A DNA stretch of 64,000 nucleotides from [Clostridium] clostridioforme AGR2157 (GTDB taxonomy: Bacteria; Bacillota; Clostridia; Lachnospirales; Lachnospiraceae), in NCBI RefSeq assembly GCF_000424325.1, contig NZ_AUJR01000030.1:1-64000 (forward strand). Direction: 5' to 3'. The translations under genes were made by a program, and so were the position numbers. Under the pieces are notes generated by a model. The model saw nothing but the letters and a program-made list of their open reading frames with translations. It made no database searches and was not told where the DNA came from. Of this stretch, positions 1 to 8,714 are shown piece by piece. How positions within the stretch are numbered: the stretch's first letter is position 1; each line of letters begins with the position of its first letter.

Positions 1-267
1 TTCAATCCTGCGACCACGGCCTTTACTGTCTTCCATGGCAGCTTTCACGCCTGATTCCATATATTTTTTCAGGCAGAGCTTTACCGTCGGTCTCGAAATA
101 TCGAGTTTGTCAGCAATGGCTTCATCTGCCATGCCATCTGATTTTAATAAGAGGATTTTGGCTCTCCTGTGGACTCTGGCTTCAACAGTCCCCTTCTGTA
201 GAATGGACTTTAAATATGACTTATCATCATTGGAAAGAAAAATAGGCGTAGCACTCTTTGGCATCAT
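1..267 (-). CDS. IS630-family transposase, N-terminal part (cut by window edge)
   Basis: The reading frame runs off the left edge; 89 residues are visible. They form a helix-turn-helix of the kind that opens IS630-type transposases: an Arg/Lys-rich helix (VHRRAKILLLKSDG) followed by the recognition segment DEAIADKLDISRPTVKLCLKKY. The DDE catalytic domain would lie outside the window. Two adjacent ATG codons occur at 267 and 264. A perfect AGGAGGT sits just upstream (271-277), so 267 is taken as the start, although the gap is short. A perfect inverted repeat (275-309) lies directly before the gene. The family call rests on the HTH only; an orphan regulator of the same fold is a less likely alternative. 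Confidence 0.7.
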   Translation of the reverse strand, partial: MMPKSATPIFLSNDDKSYLKSILQKGTVEARVHRRAKILLLKSDGMADEAIADKLDISRPTVKLCLKKYMESGVKAAMEDSKGRGRRIE

Positions 268-274
268 TTTACCT

Positions 275-309
275 CCTGAAATGGTCTATAAGTATTATAC
301 CATTTCAGG
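275..309. repeat. 11-bp perfect inverted repeat upstream of the transposase
   Basis: CCTGAAATGGT (275-285) is matched exactly by ACCATTTCAGG (299-309), with a 13-nt AT-rich spacer. It overlaps the ribosome binding site region of the transposase. It could be a self-regulatory operator or part of the element's terminal repeat. From 310 to 501 no gene or clear signal is visible; the stretch is AT-rich and probably marks the outer end of the insertion. Confidence 0.6.
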
Positions 310-501
310 ATAATAATGTAAACTTATTAAAATCGAGTTATACTAGTATATCACTTCCTCCATGTCTTGAAAAAGTTTGTTACGCAGCAAGCTGCGGGGA
401 ATTAAACCCTCTTTTTGATTAAAATAAAGGCATTCTCTGCATTGTCTCGAGGGTATGAAAAAAAGTCTGTAAATTGAAATCTTCTATGATAGGTTAATGA
501 G

Positions 502-533
502 AAAGGTAGGTGGCTGTCGTGACCACCTACCTT
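502..533 (-). terminator. Hairpin downstream of ispD
   Basis: AAAGGTAGGTGG (502-513) pairs with CCACCTACCTTT (522-533) around a 9-nt loop, immediately after the ispD stop. The trailing T-run on the minus strand is short, so termination strength is uncertain. Confidence 0.6.
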
Positions 534-540
534 TACTAGG

Positions 541-1284
541 CTACACAACAGAATTTCTCAGCACTTCAGCCATAAAAATGTCCTCAGGCGTCGTAATCTT
601 AATATTGGCATAACTGCCCTTTACCATATGGGCCTTCACCCCCATCTGCGCCTCCACCACCATAGCGTCATCCGTTATACCGGTACAGTCCTCCTTCATC
701 TGGCGGGTAAATGCCTCCACAATAAGAGGCACGGAAAATACCTGGGGCGTCTGTGCCTGCCACACCATGCTGCGGTCCGGGCTGGACTCAATCATCCCCT
801 CCTGGTTCACCAGCTTGATGGTATCCTTTACAGGCATGCCCACCACGCAGGCATTATACCTGCACACTGCCCCGTATGCCCGTTCAATGATTTCGCCGGT
901 GACAAAGGGACGGGCCCCGTCATGGATAAACACGTATCCATCCTGTCTGTCCCTGACCAGGGATTCCTTCTCCCCCTCTTCCCGGTCCATAAGGGTGCAG
1001 AGCGCCTTCCATACGCTCTCATACCGCTCGCCGCCTCCGGCTCCTATGGTACTCACCTTTTTCAGGCCGTACGCCTCCACAATCTCTGTTTTGGCATACT
1101 CTATATGCCCCGCATCTGTCATGAGTATGATTTCATCTATCACCGGAGATGCTTCAAACACCTCAAGCGCATAGGCCACCAGCGGTTTGCCGCCGATTTC
1201 CATGTACTGCTTTGCCGTATTCCCGCCCATGCGGCTGCCTTTCCCTGCTGCCAGGACAACAGCCGTACAATATTTCTTTTCCAT
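541..1284 (-). CDS. ispD: 2-C-methyl-D-erythritol 4-phosphate cytidylyltransferase (IspD)
   Basis: This cytosolic enzyme transfers CMP from CTP to methylerythritol phosphate in the non-mevalonate isoprenoid pathway. The 247-residue product has the nucleotide-binding LAAGKGSRMGG loop at 11-21, HDGARPF at 121-127, the PVKDT segment at 151-155, QTPQVF at 178-183 and a closing NIKIT-P-D at 227-234. The frame is open 54 codons further upstream, but the start at 1284 has a GGAGGAGG box (rc of 1291-1298) and begins exactly where the family begins, so the extension is rejected. TarI/IspD-like ribitol cytidylyltransferases share the fold; size and motifs favour IspD. It is transcribed in the same direction as tsaD, but a large hairpin (1356-1407) lies between them. 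Confidence 0.88.
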   Translation of the reverse strand: MEKKYCTAVVLAAGKGSRMGGNTAKQYMEIGGKPLVAYALEVFEASPVIDEIILMTDAGHIEYAKTEIVEAYGLKKVSTIGAGGGERYESVWKALCTLMDREEGEKESLVRDRQDGYVFIHDGARPFVTGEIIERAYGAVCRYNACVVGMPVKDTIKLVNQEGMIESSPDRSMVWQAQTPQVFSVPLIVEAFTRQMKEDCTGITDDAMVVEAQMGVKAHMVKGSYANIKITTPEDIFMAEVLRNSVV

Positions 1285-1355
1285 TGCAGACCTCCTCCCT
1301 AGTATAACCCACACTAAATACCTTACTGTTTCGCTGGTCTGATTTTCCGATAGCA

Positions 1356-1407
1356 CAGGTGCAAAATACTCAGCGTAGAGCCCACTACGCCTCCGTTTTT
1401 GCACCTG
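1356..1407. repeat. Nested palindrome between tsaD and ispD
   Basis: An outer arm CAGGTGCAAAA (1356-1366) pairs with TTTTGCACCTG (1397-1407). Inside it GCGTAG pairs with CTACGC around a 6-nt loop. The element is about 52 nt long and sits alone in the 256-nt tsaD-ispD gap. It has no T-run on either side, so it resembles a palindromic repeat unit or a structured RNA element more than a terminator. Confidence 0.55.
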
Positions 1408-1540
1408 CACTCTCAAAAAATCATCCTCACCGAACCAGCAAGGCATTTAATGTGGGTCATACTAGTCCTTCCCAGACCGGAGCACGTTTGATCATTCATC
1501 CCCGCCATCTGTACGCCCTAACGCAATTTTCAAACACACC

Positions 1541-2575
1541 CTAACGTTCACCCAGCTTCAGATTGGGAATGGCATTCAAATCCCATCCGGATATATTTCC
1601 CTTTAAATACTCATAGTAGGCAGCTGTCCCGATCATGGCCGCATTGTCCGTACAGAAAACAGGGGACGGATAATAGAACTGAATCCCGTCCTTCTCACAG
1701 GCCTCTGCCATGGCCTTTCTCAGCGCAGAGTTGGAGGCAACGCCGCCGGCTATGGCCAGCTTCTTATATCCAAATTCATGGGCTGCCAGTATGGCGCGGC
1801 TTACCAGAGACTCCACCACGGAATTCTGGAATGAGGCAACCAGGTCAGGTACATGGATTTCTTCCCCTGTCATGCGGGCGTGGTTAATGTGGTTCAGCAC
1901 AGCTGACTTCAGCCCGCTGAAACTGAAATCATAGGGAGCCCCCTCCACCTTGCCCCTGGGGAACTGGATGGCGTGGGGATTGCCCTCCTTTGCAGCCTTA
2001 TCAATCTTAGGCCCGCCGGGATATCCCAGGCCCACGGACCTTGCCACCTTGTCAAATGCCTCTCCGGCCGCATCGTCCCTGGTCCTGCCGATGATCTCAA
2101 ATTCCCCGTAGTCCTTTACAATCACCAGATGAGTATGGCCTCCCGACACAATGAGGCACACGAAAGGCGGTTCTAAATCCTGGTTCTCAATAAAATTAGC
2201 GGAAACATGCCCTTCTATATGATGCACTCCAATAAGAGGCTTCCCTGCCCCGTAGGCAATGGCCTTTGCCTCTGCCACCCCCACCAAAAGAGCGCCTACC
2301 AGACCGGGTCCGTAGGTCACACCGATTGCCGTGATATCCCGAAGAGCTGCCTGCGCTTCCGCCAGGGCCCTCTCAATCACATAATTGACCGCCTTTATAT
2401 GCTCCCGCGACGCAATCTCCGGAACCACGCCCCCATAAACCGTATGGGTGGCAATCTGGGATGAAATCACATTGGACAGCACGGTCCTTCCGTTTTTCAC
2501 CACTGCCGCGGCTGTCTCGTCGCATGAGCTCTCAATTGCCAGTATCAAAACATCCTCTGATGCCTGTCCTATCAT
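1541..2575 (-). CDS. tsaD: tRNA N6-adenosine threonylcarbamoyltransferase (TsaD)
   Basis: TsaD is the catalytic subunit that, with TsaB and TsaE, moves the threonylcarbamoyl group onto A37 of ANN-decoding tRNAs. The product is 344 residues, the usual bacterial length. Visible signatures are ESSCDET (15-21), the metal-binding HHIEGH (118-123), SGGHTHLV (144-151), FSGLKSA (219-225), AGGVASN (276-282) and CTDNAAMI (308-315). The start at 2575 (MIGQASEDV) is preferred over an upstream ATG at 2611 because the family starts close to the [11 protein letters not shown] strand. The partner genes tsaB and tsaE lie about 10 kb away in this window, on the same strand. Confidence 0.95.
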   Translation of the reverse strand: MIGQASEDVLILAIESSCDETAAAVVKNGRTVLSNVISSQIATHTVYGGVVPEIASREHIKAVNYVIERALAEAQAALRDITAIGVTYGPGLVGALLVGVAEAKAIAYGAGKPLIGVHHIEGHVSANFIENQDLEPPFVCLIVSGGHTHLVIVKDYGEFEIIGRTRDDAAGEAFDKVARSVGLGYPGGPKIDKAAKEGNPHAIQFPRGKVEGAPYDFSFSGLKSAVLNHINHARMTGEEIHVPDLVASFQNSVVESLVSRAILAAHEFGYKKLAIAGGVASNSALRKAMAEACEKDGIQFYYPSPVFCTDNAAMIGTAAYYEYLKGNISGWDLNAIPNLKLGER

Positions 2576-2623
2576 AGTATCCTCTCCACTTCCATGTATC
2601 CTCCGGTACACCGTACCGTTCTA

Positions 2624-3535
2624 TCAGTCCTCATCAAATTCCAGCTCCGCCGTCCATCCGTCCCTGGCAGCCTTTGCCCTTGGGAAAATAGACCTGACTT
2701 CCTCCATATACTCCTCCGGCTTGGTAAGGGAGGGGCTGTAGTGGGTAAGCCACATCTGTTTTGGATTAGCCTGCTTTGCAAGGGCCGCCGCTTCATAAAA
2801 CGTCATATGCTTATATTCCCTGGCCTTAGCCGCTTTTTCCTTTTCCCCATACATTCCTTCACAGATGAAAAGGTCTGCACCGGCTGCATACTCTGCAATC
2901 ACCGGCACCGGCCTGGTATCTGTGCAGTATGTCACCTTAAGACCTCTGCGGTCCGGTCCCAGCACCATCTCCGGCGTCAGGATCCGTCCCTCATGCTCTA
3001 TCTCCTCGCCCTTTTGCAGCCTGCTCCAGAACTTCTGGGGAATCTCCTGGGACCTGGCCCTATCCACGTCAAAACGTCCTGTACGGGGGATGGTGATGGA
3101 GTAACCGTAACACAGCACATTGTGGTTTACCCTGTAAGCATCAATCACATAAGGGCCCATCTGCATCCGTTCCCGGTTCTCCGTAAGCTCCACAAACCGC
3201 AGTTCAAAGGGCAGCTCCGGCGCAATGGTGCGCAGCGCTCCCACCACCCGTTCCAGCCCCTTGGGACCAATCAGGGTCAGCGGCTCCACCCGCTCCGCAT
3301 TGCCCATGGTGAGCAGAAGGCCGGGAAGGCCGCTTATATGGTCCGCGTGATAATGCGTAAAGCAAATCACATCTATGGGCTTGGGACTCCATCCCTTTTC
3401 CTTCAGGGCCACCTGGGTCCCCTCACCGCAGTCAATAAGCAGGTTGCTGCCCAAGCACCTTGCCATCATGGATGTGAGCCAGCGGTACGGAAGAGGCATC
3501 ATGCCTCCTGTTCCTAACAAACATATATCCAACAT
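2624..3535 (-). CDS. rnz: Ribonuclease Z
   Basis: RNase Z is a zinc-dependent endonuclease that trims 3' trailers from tRNA precursors lacking an encoded CCA. The 303-residue protein is a metallo-beta-lactamase-fold enzyme: LGTGGMMP near the start, the metal motif THYHADHISGLPG at 60-72, and late metal ligands in CTDTRP, ICEGMYG and WLTHYSPS. This is the short bacterial (RNase ZS / ElaC) length. It is 48 nt upstream of tsaD on the same strand. The window's tRNA-Val gene has no encoded CCA and is the kind of substrate expected. Confidence 0.92.
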   Translation of the reverse strand: MLDICLLGTGGMMPLPYRWLTSMMARCLGSNLLIDCGEGTQVALKEKGWSPKPIDVICFTHYHADHISGLPGLLLTMGNAERVEPLTLIGPKGLERVVGALRTIAPELPFELRFVELTENRERMQMGPYVIDAYRVNHNVLCYGYSITIPRTGRFDVDRARSQEIPQKFWSRLQKGEEIEHEGRILTPEMVLGPDRRGLKVTYCTDTRPVPVIAEYAAGADLFICEGMYGEKEKAAKAREYKHMTFYEAAALAKQANPKQMWLTHYSPSLTKPEEYMEEVRSIFPRAKAARDGWTAELEFDED

Positions 3536-3689
3536 ACTGTAATCCTCATTCTCTCAATAACTTAACTCACAAAATCATATCACACTTTCCTCTTAATAAT
3601 CAAGTATCGCCGGAAAATAACATGGCAAACACAAAAGTTAGATACAGGCAGCCAGACACAAAAAGGAGCTGCCGCAGCAGCTCCCATAT

Positions 3690-4190
3690 TTATCTTATAT
3701 AAATCCTGTCCCGCGAAAGGCTGGATGCCACCAGCTTCATGACCGGCATGAAGTTTTCCCCAAAGCTTTCCTTTGGAAGCACAAGGGCCGATGACTCCTC
3801 TATATAAAAAGCAATGTCCTTCGGAGTGGAGACAGCCTTCTGTACCGTATTCCAGCCATATGTCCTGACCTGTTCCCCCAGCTTCTCCTCGATGCCATTT
3901 TCATCAAATCCGTACTGTATCTCGGAATCATACCTGGGCTGTCCCATCATCCGTCCCGCCTGAAGCCTGAGATTAATGGGCGTAAACATGAGAATCATCA
4001 CGCCGGCCGCAACATACGCAAACGCCTGACGGAGCTGTATGGTCTGATTCTTAAGCAGGAAGCCTCCTGTGATAATAACCGCAAGGCCCAAAAGATTGAC
4101 CAGGAAGCCGGATAGCTTTGAATACGTATGGAACAGCAGCAAATCATAGATAAACTCTGCCTTCATCCTGACCTTCACATATACCTTCAT
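3690..4190 (-). CDS. Two-helix membrane protein of the YcxB-like type, function unknown
   Basis: The product is 166 residues. Two hydrophobic helices lie at about 27-46 and 56-73. A soluble C-terminal part holds a GFDENGIEEKLGEQVRTYGW segment followed by IAFYIEESSALVLPKESF, which resembles the YcxB-like C-terminal domain of small Firmicute membrane proteins. No catalytic motif is visible. It lies 21 nt downstream of the kdgT-like permease stop on the same strand and may be the last gene of that operon, but nothing links it functionally. The N-terminus is slightly longer than the fold needs; an internal ATG at MKAEF is an alternative start. Confidence 0.55.
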   Translation of the reverse strand: MKVYVKVRMKAEFIYDLLLFHTYSKLSGFLVNLLGLAVIITGGFLLKNQTIQLRQAFAYVAAGVMILMFTPINLRLQAGRMMGQPRYDSEIQYGFDENGIEEKLGEQVRTYGWNTVQKAVSTPKDIAFYIEESSALVLPKESFGENFMPVMKLVASSLSRDRIYIR

Positions 4191-4211
4191 TCAAATCATC
4201 CCTCTCTCAAA

Positions 4212-5216
4212 TCACGCTTTTCCTGCAGCCCATCCCTCCGGGGAATAGATACCCTTCTTATTTTTCCTCATCCAGCCGTCAAAAAAGGCAGTGATGAACG
4301 GGCATAAGAACAGCGTTATGATGGATGCAGTGGCACACTGGGCAGTAGCCATATCCACATAGGGTTCCATGGACGGGTCAGCCTGGGCAACTGCCGCAGG
4401 CGTCATGGCCGAGTTTAACGCAGTGGTGCCCACTGCCGCGCCCATGGCGTTGCGTTCCTTTTTAGGCAGCAGAAGGTTGAATACGAAAAAGAACACTACG
4501 GCCGTTGCCGTGGATATCAGGCCCAGCACGATGCCTGAGGCGCCTGCCGTGACCAGTGTGGACACATCCGTCTTGGAACCAATGGAAATGGTCATGAAGA
4601 ATGTGACAATGGGCTGGGCCGTTGCGCAGGCACTGCGAAAGCCCTTATCCATATTTCCCCAGATAAATCCGATGAGCAGGGGAATCAAAGTAGCCACCAG
4701 AGCCTTAAATGGAATGGATGCCAGTCCCGTGGCCCCCAGGGCCACCAGGGTAAAGAATGGGCCGTCATTTAAGGACAGGATAGAGATAGCGCCCGTATCC
4801 GTGGCATTGCCAAACTGGGATGACAGTGATATGTACAGTGAACCATTGGAATTGGTGATGGCTGCAATCAATACAAAGGGTGTCAGCCCCAGTATACCTG
4901 CGGGTCCGCATAACTTTCCCACCAGAAGTCCCACGGCAACTCCCAGAAGAAGCTTGATGCCGGTCAGCGTGACACCTTTATATAAAGGCATGCCCACCTG
5001 GCGGATATTGATAGCGGATCCGCACACAATAAGGAACAATCCCATCATGGCCGAATTCCCGTCATAGAATAGGGCTGTTACATATCCCCCAATCTGAAAG
5101 GCCTGGGGGAAAAATGTGGCTATGATAACTGCCAGAACCAGCGGTATGATGACCAGTCCTCCGGGCAGCTTTTTCATTTTATTCAGTATGTCAAAATCTT
5201 TCCTGTTATCTTCCAT
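4212..5216 (-). CDS. KdgT-family sugar-acid permease
   Basis: The protein has 334 residues and about ten hydrophobic helices, and matches the 2-keto-3-deoxygluconate permease family (KdgT, PF03812) in length and in features such as KKLPGGLVIIPL near the start, FYDGNSAMMGLF, ITNSNGSLYISL and TTALNSAMTPAAVA. KdgT proteins are proton-coupled importers in the cytoplasmic membrane. Here the gene ends an operon with a DUF1537 kinase and a PdxA-type dehydrogenase and no KDG kinase or aldolase, so the imported acid is more likely a C4 sugar acid such as threonate or erythronate than KDG. That substrate assignment is inference. Confidence 0.82.
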   Translation of the reverse strand: MEDNRKDFDILNKMKKLPGGLVIIPLVLAVIIATFFPQAFQIGGYVTALFYDGNSAMMGLFLIVCGSAINIRQVGMPLYKGVTLTGIKLLLGVAVGLLVGKLCGPAGILGLTPFVLIAAITNSNGSLYISLSSQFGNATDTGAISILSLNDGPFFTLVALGATGLASIPFKALVATLIPLLIGFIWGNMDKGFRSACATAQPIVTFFMTISIGSKTDVSTLVTAGASGIVLGLISTATAVVFFFVFNLLLPKKERNAMGAAVGTTALNSAMTPAAVAQADPSMEPYVDMATAQCATASIITLFLCPFITAFFDGWMRKNKKGIYSPEGWAAGKA

Positions 5217-5276
5217 AAAAAACCTCCACCTGATTTATTTCATTTAATATTGCGGTCTGCCGGTCGCGGCATCCCC

Positions 5277-6566
5277 CTACATTTCCCTGGCTGCCTCTCT
5301 AAACAAGCGGTCTACAATGTCAACAGCAATGGTGTCGTATCCTGTCAGTCCTCCCTTTCCAATGATGGGAAGCCCCTGGTATGTCCCCACCATCCGTCCC
5401 ACGTCGGTCTGCGCAATCACGTAATCCAGCACCTCAATGCACTCCACCCCCAGCTGAAAGCAGACATTCACCATGGTATCCCCTCCGGTGGTATATAACC
5501 CGGCAATCCGTTCCCGGCCAGCGCGCTCCAGCACCTTCTGCACAATGGTCCCCAGTCCTGCATTAATCCGGTTGGCGCTCATGCCGTCCGCATATCCCCT
5601 TTTGGCGTCTTCCTCTGCCAGGTTCAGAATCGGTCCGTTACGCCTGACGGCTGACTCTGCTTCCTCTGTGGCCTCCCAAGCCCCGTCGATCAGCGGGATG
5701 GGGTCCACACTGACCTGTACATGGCGCTGGTCCTCCAGCAGGATTCCCAGCTGCCGCTTTGTCACAGGGGTGGCGCTTCCGGCCGCAACCAGTACGGTCC
5801 TGCCTGTGCCGTCCAGTGTCTTTACCGGAACATTGGGCCGTTCTTCCTCAGTCAGCCCACGGCAGTATGCCAGCTTTGCCGTAAACGCCCCCGGGTCCAC
5901 TGCCAGCACATTCCAATCCAATGAAATGCAGGCATGGGCTGTCTCCTGGATATCCTCCAGGGTTATGGCGTCCACCACAATAATCCTGTTTCCTCTCTCC
6001 CTCTGCAACTTAAGGGCACAGGCTATCTCCTCCCGCCCCTGTAGGACCGTTTTCAGCGTGACCAGGCCGGTCGCCTCCCCTGTCTGCCTGCCCAGAAGCT
6101 GGGGCACATAGCTCTCATGCACCGGGGTGCGCACATCCTGGGCCACCGGTGTCTTTGTCAGGGCAATGCCGTCAATCACAGAGAAGCCGCCTACCACAAT
6201 CCGCCTGGACTGGGGCATGGAAGGTACCACCACTGCCACCGCATCCCCGCCAATCACATCCATCATAGCCTTGATTTCAGTGCCGATACCGCCTCTTAAC
6301 GTAGTGTCAATCCGTTTGCTGAAATATCTGACTCCCATCCGTTTTAATGCCTGGGTGGCGGAGCTTACCTTTTCATAGGCTTCCTCCGCCGGCAGCGCCC
6401 TGCTGTTGCTGCTCACCAGTATGGCGTCCAGGGTCTCAGCCTCCCCTTCCCGCTCCGCGGCCTCCTCGTTGAAAAAAACGGCAGTCCTTGCCTTGGACCT
6501 GGCAAGCAGCACGCCGGTGGTGGTGGCTCCGGTCAAATCATCTGCCACTGCTCCTATTAACGGCAT
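5277..6566 (-). CDS. dtnK: Four-carbon acid sugar kinase (DUF1537/OtnK family), probable D-threonate-type kinase
   Basis: The enzyme phosphorylates the C4 hydroxyl of a four-carbon sugar acid using ATP. The 429 residues show the family pattern: N-terminal substrate domain with ADDLTGATTTG (8-18) and KRIDTTLRG (84-92), then the nucleotide-binding domain with GSATPVT (263-269), TTGGDT (359-364) and GKGGLTG (403-409). It lies 29 nt downstream of a PdxA-type dehydrogenase. Known DtnK-PdxA2 pairs turn D-threonate into D-threonate 4-phosphate and then dihydroxyacetone phosphate. The gene name follows that pairing; the actual stereoisomer (threonate or erythronate) cannot be read from sequence. Confidence 0.8.
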   Translation of the reverse strand: MPLIGAVADDLTGATTTGVLLARSKARTAVFFNEEAAEREGEAETLDAILVSSNSRALPAEEAYEKVSSATQALKRMGVRYFSKRIDTTLRGGIGTEIKAMMDVIGGDAVAVVVPSMPQSRRIVVGGFSVIDGIALTKTPVAQDVRTPVHESYVPQLLGRQTGEATGLVTLKTVLQGREEIACALKLQRERGNRIIVVDAITLEDIQETAHACISLDWNVLAVDPGAFTAKLAYCRGLTEEERPNVPVKTLDGTGRTVLVAAGSATPVTKRQLGILLEDQRHVQVSVDPIPLIDGAWEATEEAESAVRRNGPILNLAEEDAKRGYADGMSANRINAGLGTIVQKVLERAGRERIAGLYTTGGDTMVNVCFQLGVECIEVLDYVIAQTDVGRMVGTYQGLPIIGKGGLTGYDTIAVDIVDRLFREAAREM

Positions 6567-6595
6567 AGTATATTCCCCCTTTTTTGTTCCCCTGG

Positions 6596-7615
6596 TTATT
6601 GATCCATTTTTCCGTGCATGAGCGCCGCGTATTCAGCCACCACCTTTGTGGACTCAATCAGGCTGATGCTTCCCGCAATCCCCTTGCCGGCAATATCAAA
6701 GGCAGTTCCATGGTCCACCGAGCTTCTGATAAAAGGAAGCCCAAAGGTGAGGGTTACGGATTTTTCAAAGTCCAGGGTCTTGCAGGCAATGTGGCCCTGG
6801 TCATGGTACAGAGACAGGATAGCGTCGTATTTTCCGGATTTGCCGATATGAAATACTGAATCAGCCGGCACAGGCCCCACTGCGTTGATTCCCTCAGCCC
6901 TGGCCGCCTCCACTGCCGGAATCAGATGTTCTATTTCCTCTGTTCCAAAAAGACCGTTATCCCCTCCGTGAGGATTCAGGGCAGCAACCGCGATGAGCGG
7001 CTCCACGATACCTGTTTTCCTCAGTTCCTTGTCAATATTCTCCACAAACTCCAGCACCCGTTCCTTCGTGGCATACCTGCATGCATCCACCAGGGACATG
7101 TGGCGGCTTACAAAAAACACCCTCAGCTTGTGGCAGGAAAACATGGTAAGAGCATAGGGTGAATGCGTCTCGTCCTGATAGATTTCCGTGTGACCCGGCT
7201 GCTTTACCCCTGCCAGCTTAATGGCCCTTTTATGTATGGGAGCAGTGGACACCGCGTCAACCCTGTGGTCCATGCCCAGTTCAATGGATTTCATAATCCA
7301 GTCCACGGACATCCTGCCAGCCAGCTCCTGAACCGCTCCCCACTGGATGGAATCCGTATCGTAATCTCCTGTCTCCAGCACATCCACGGTCCCGTACTGA
7401 TAGAGAGCTTCCGATGGACCCTCAATCCTGTTATACCTTAACTCCTTACCCAAAATCTTTGCCGCCCTGTCCAGGATGGCAATGCTGCCAATGACGAAGG
7501 GCCTGCAGCACTCGTGAATCCCCTCATCCAACATGGTTCCCACTACGATTTCCGGACCGATTCCTGCCGGGTCTCCCATGGTAATCGCTGTTACAGGTTT
7601 GAACTTTTCGTTCAC
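6596..7615 (-). CDS. pdxA2: PdxA-family 4-phospho-sugar-acid dehydrogenase (PdxA2-type)
   Basis: PdxA-family enzymes oxidise a 4-phospho-hydroxy acid with NAD, followed by decarboxylation. The 339-residue protein has TMGDPAGIGPE (12-22), metal-ligand histidines in GHTEIY (H142), LNPHGGDNG (H216) and YHDQGH (H271), and SVDHGTAFDIAGKG (299-312). True PdxA acts in vitamin B6 synthesis. Placement directly upstream of a DUF1537 kinase and a permease points instead to the catabolic PdxA2 branch, giving dihydroxyacetone phosphate and CO2 from a 4-phosphothreonate-like substrate. It is the first gene of its operon, behind an AT-rich promoter carrying TAACATTTT motifs. Confidence 0.83.
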   Translation of the reverse strand: MNEKFKPVTAITMGDPAGIGPEIVVGTMLDEGIHECCRPFVIGSIAILDRAAKILGKELRYNRIEGPSEALYQYGTVDVLETGDYDTDSIQWGAVQELAGRMSVDWIMKSIELGMDHRVDAVSTAPIHKRAIKLAGVKQPGHTEIYQDETHSPYALTMFSCHKLRVFFVSRHMSLVDACRYATKERVLEFVENIDKELRKTGIVEPLIAVAALNPHGGDNGLFGTEEIEHLIPAVEAARAEGINAVGPVPADSVFHIGKSGKYDAILSLYHDQGHIACKTLDFEKSVTLTFGLPFIRSSVDHGTAFDIAGKGIAGSISLIESTKVVAEYAALMHGKMDQ

Positions 7616-7688
7616 TTTCTTTCTCCTTTGTATTTGTTTTTGTTTTTATTTCGTTTTATTTATCTATCTAACACAATGATAAACGGTA

Positions 7689-7765
7689 ATTAACATTTTT
7701 TCAAGTATTTTTTACATTTTTGCTAATTCTAACAATTATGCTCTCGGTTTTTAACACTATTTCAC
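7689..7765 (-). promoter_or_regulatory. Upstream region of the pdxA2-dtnK-kdgT operon with putative DeoR operator motifs
   Basis: The AT-rich stretch holds ATTAACATTTTT (7689-7700), TTTTTTACATTTTT (7708-7721) and GGTTTTTAACACT (7747-7759). These match the TAACATTTT repeats before the divergent rpiB operon (9599-9731), so one regulator may bind both. A precise -35/-10 pair on the minus strand was not identified with confidence. Confidence 0.45.
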
Positions 7766-7840
7766 AATTATGTTTTCTTTTTTATTTCTTTTTATCTTTC
7801 ATTAGAAAGTTAATAGCATTATATTCAGGCACGGATATGC

Positions 7841-7876
7841 AAAAACCGCCTCACAGCCATAAAACCGTGAAGCGGT
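7841..7876 (-). terminator. Terminator of the DeoR regulator pair
   Basis: On the minus strand ACCGCTTCAC and GTGAGGCGGT form a stem around a 12-nt loop and are followed by TTTTT (rc of 7841-7845). It lies 34 nt after the stop of the regulator at 7910. Confidence 0.75.
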
Positions 7877-7909
7877 CACCCATACCATTTTGTATATTCA
7901 CTTTTACTG

Positions 7910-8674
7910 CTAAACCACGTCTATATAAACATGCTGTTTTTCCGCCTCTTCCAGATACTCCGTTTTAATCCCGTCATCTGTGATGATACGGCTTATATCG
8001 TCCAGGGAACACACCACCATCACATACCCCCCGCCAAACTTACTGCTGTCAGCCAGCACATATGCCTGGTCGGAAGCAGCCAGAATCGCCTTCTTCACCT
8101 GCATCTGGGGCGAACCGATGGAGGTAAGCCCCACGGAAAAATTGATTCCATGGGCACTGATGAAAGCCTTATTGGCCCGAAACCCCTTTAATGTATTGAC
8201 TGCCACATCGCCTACGGTGGATGCCAGCTTTCCTCCCACCTGTCCCCCCAGAAGGAACAGCTCTACATGGCTCAGATGTGACAGCACCCCTGCGCCGGCC
8301 AGGGAATTGGTGATGACCAGAAGATGCTTGGAGGAATCATCCCTGATACACTGGGCCAGATAATAGCAGACAGAGGAATCGTCCAGGATAATTGTGTCCT
8401 GGTCCTCAATGTATTCATATGCCTTCTGTGCAATCCGGCGTTTCCTGCCGCTGTTCTTAAACACATTCCCGGCGTCAAAGGGCACCATAAGCTGTCCTCC
8501 CGCCTTTACCGCGCCGCCGTGAATCCGCTTTGCAAGGCCCTTTTCCTCCAGCTTCTGTATATCACTGCGAATGGTCACCTCTGAACAGTTTAGCTCCCTG
8601 CTCAGCTCCGCTACCTTTACGCTGCCTGTACTGTCCAGGCGGGCGGCAATGTATTCCATTCTCTTATTCGACAT
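7910..8674 (-). CDS. DeoR-family transcriptional regulator (first of a tandem pair)
   Basis: The protein has 254 residues. The N-terminal winged helix (about 1-57) reads RELNCSEVTIRSDIQKLEEKGLAKRIHGGAV, the DeoR signature including the terminal HGGA. The C-terminal sensor domain of the phosphosugar-binding (ISOCOT) type has LDDSSVCYYLA, VITNSLAGA, LGGQVGGKLASTVGD and ADSSKFGGGYVM. Such regulators normally repress sugar operons and release DNA on binding a phosphorylated intermediate. It lies 40 nt downstream of a second DeoR gene, between the two divergent sugar-acid operons, and is the likely reader of the TAACATTTT motifs. Which of the two binds them is not known. Confidence 0.85.
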   Translation of the reverse strand: MSNKRMEYIAARLDSTGSVKVAELSRELNCSEVTIRSDIQKLEEKGLAKRIHGGAVKAGGQLMVPFDAGNVFKNSGRKRRIAQKAYEYIEDQDTIILDDSSVCYYLAQCIRDDSSKHLLVITNSLAGAGVLSHLSHVELFLLGGQVGGKLASTVGDVAVNTLKGFRANKAFISAHGINFSVGLTSIGSPQMQVKKAILAASDQAYVLADSSKFGGGYVMVVCSLDDISRIITDDGIKTEYLEEAEKQHVYIDVV

Positions 8675-8714
8675 GACTTACCTCTCTTTACATACACGCC
8701 TCCGCTGTGCCGTC

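Noticed and set aside
628-1302. 224-residue plus-strand ORF across ispD
   Set aside because: His/Arg-rich shadow of the well-supported ispD gene.
2594-3517. 307-residue plus-strand ORF opposite rnz
   Set aside because: Complementary to the full rnz gene, with composition typical of an antisense shadow.
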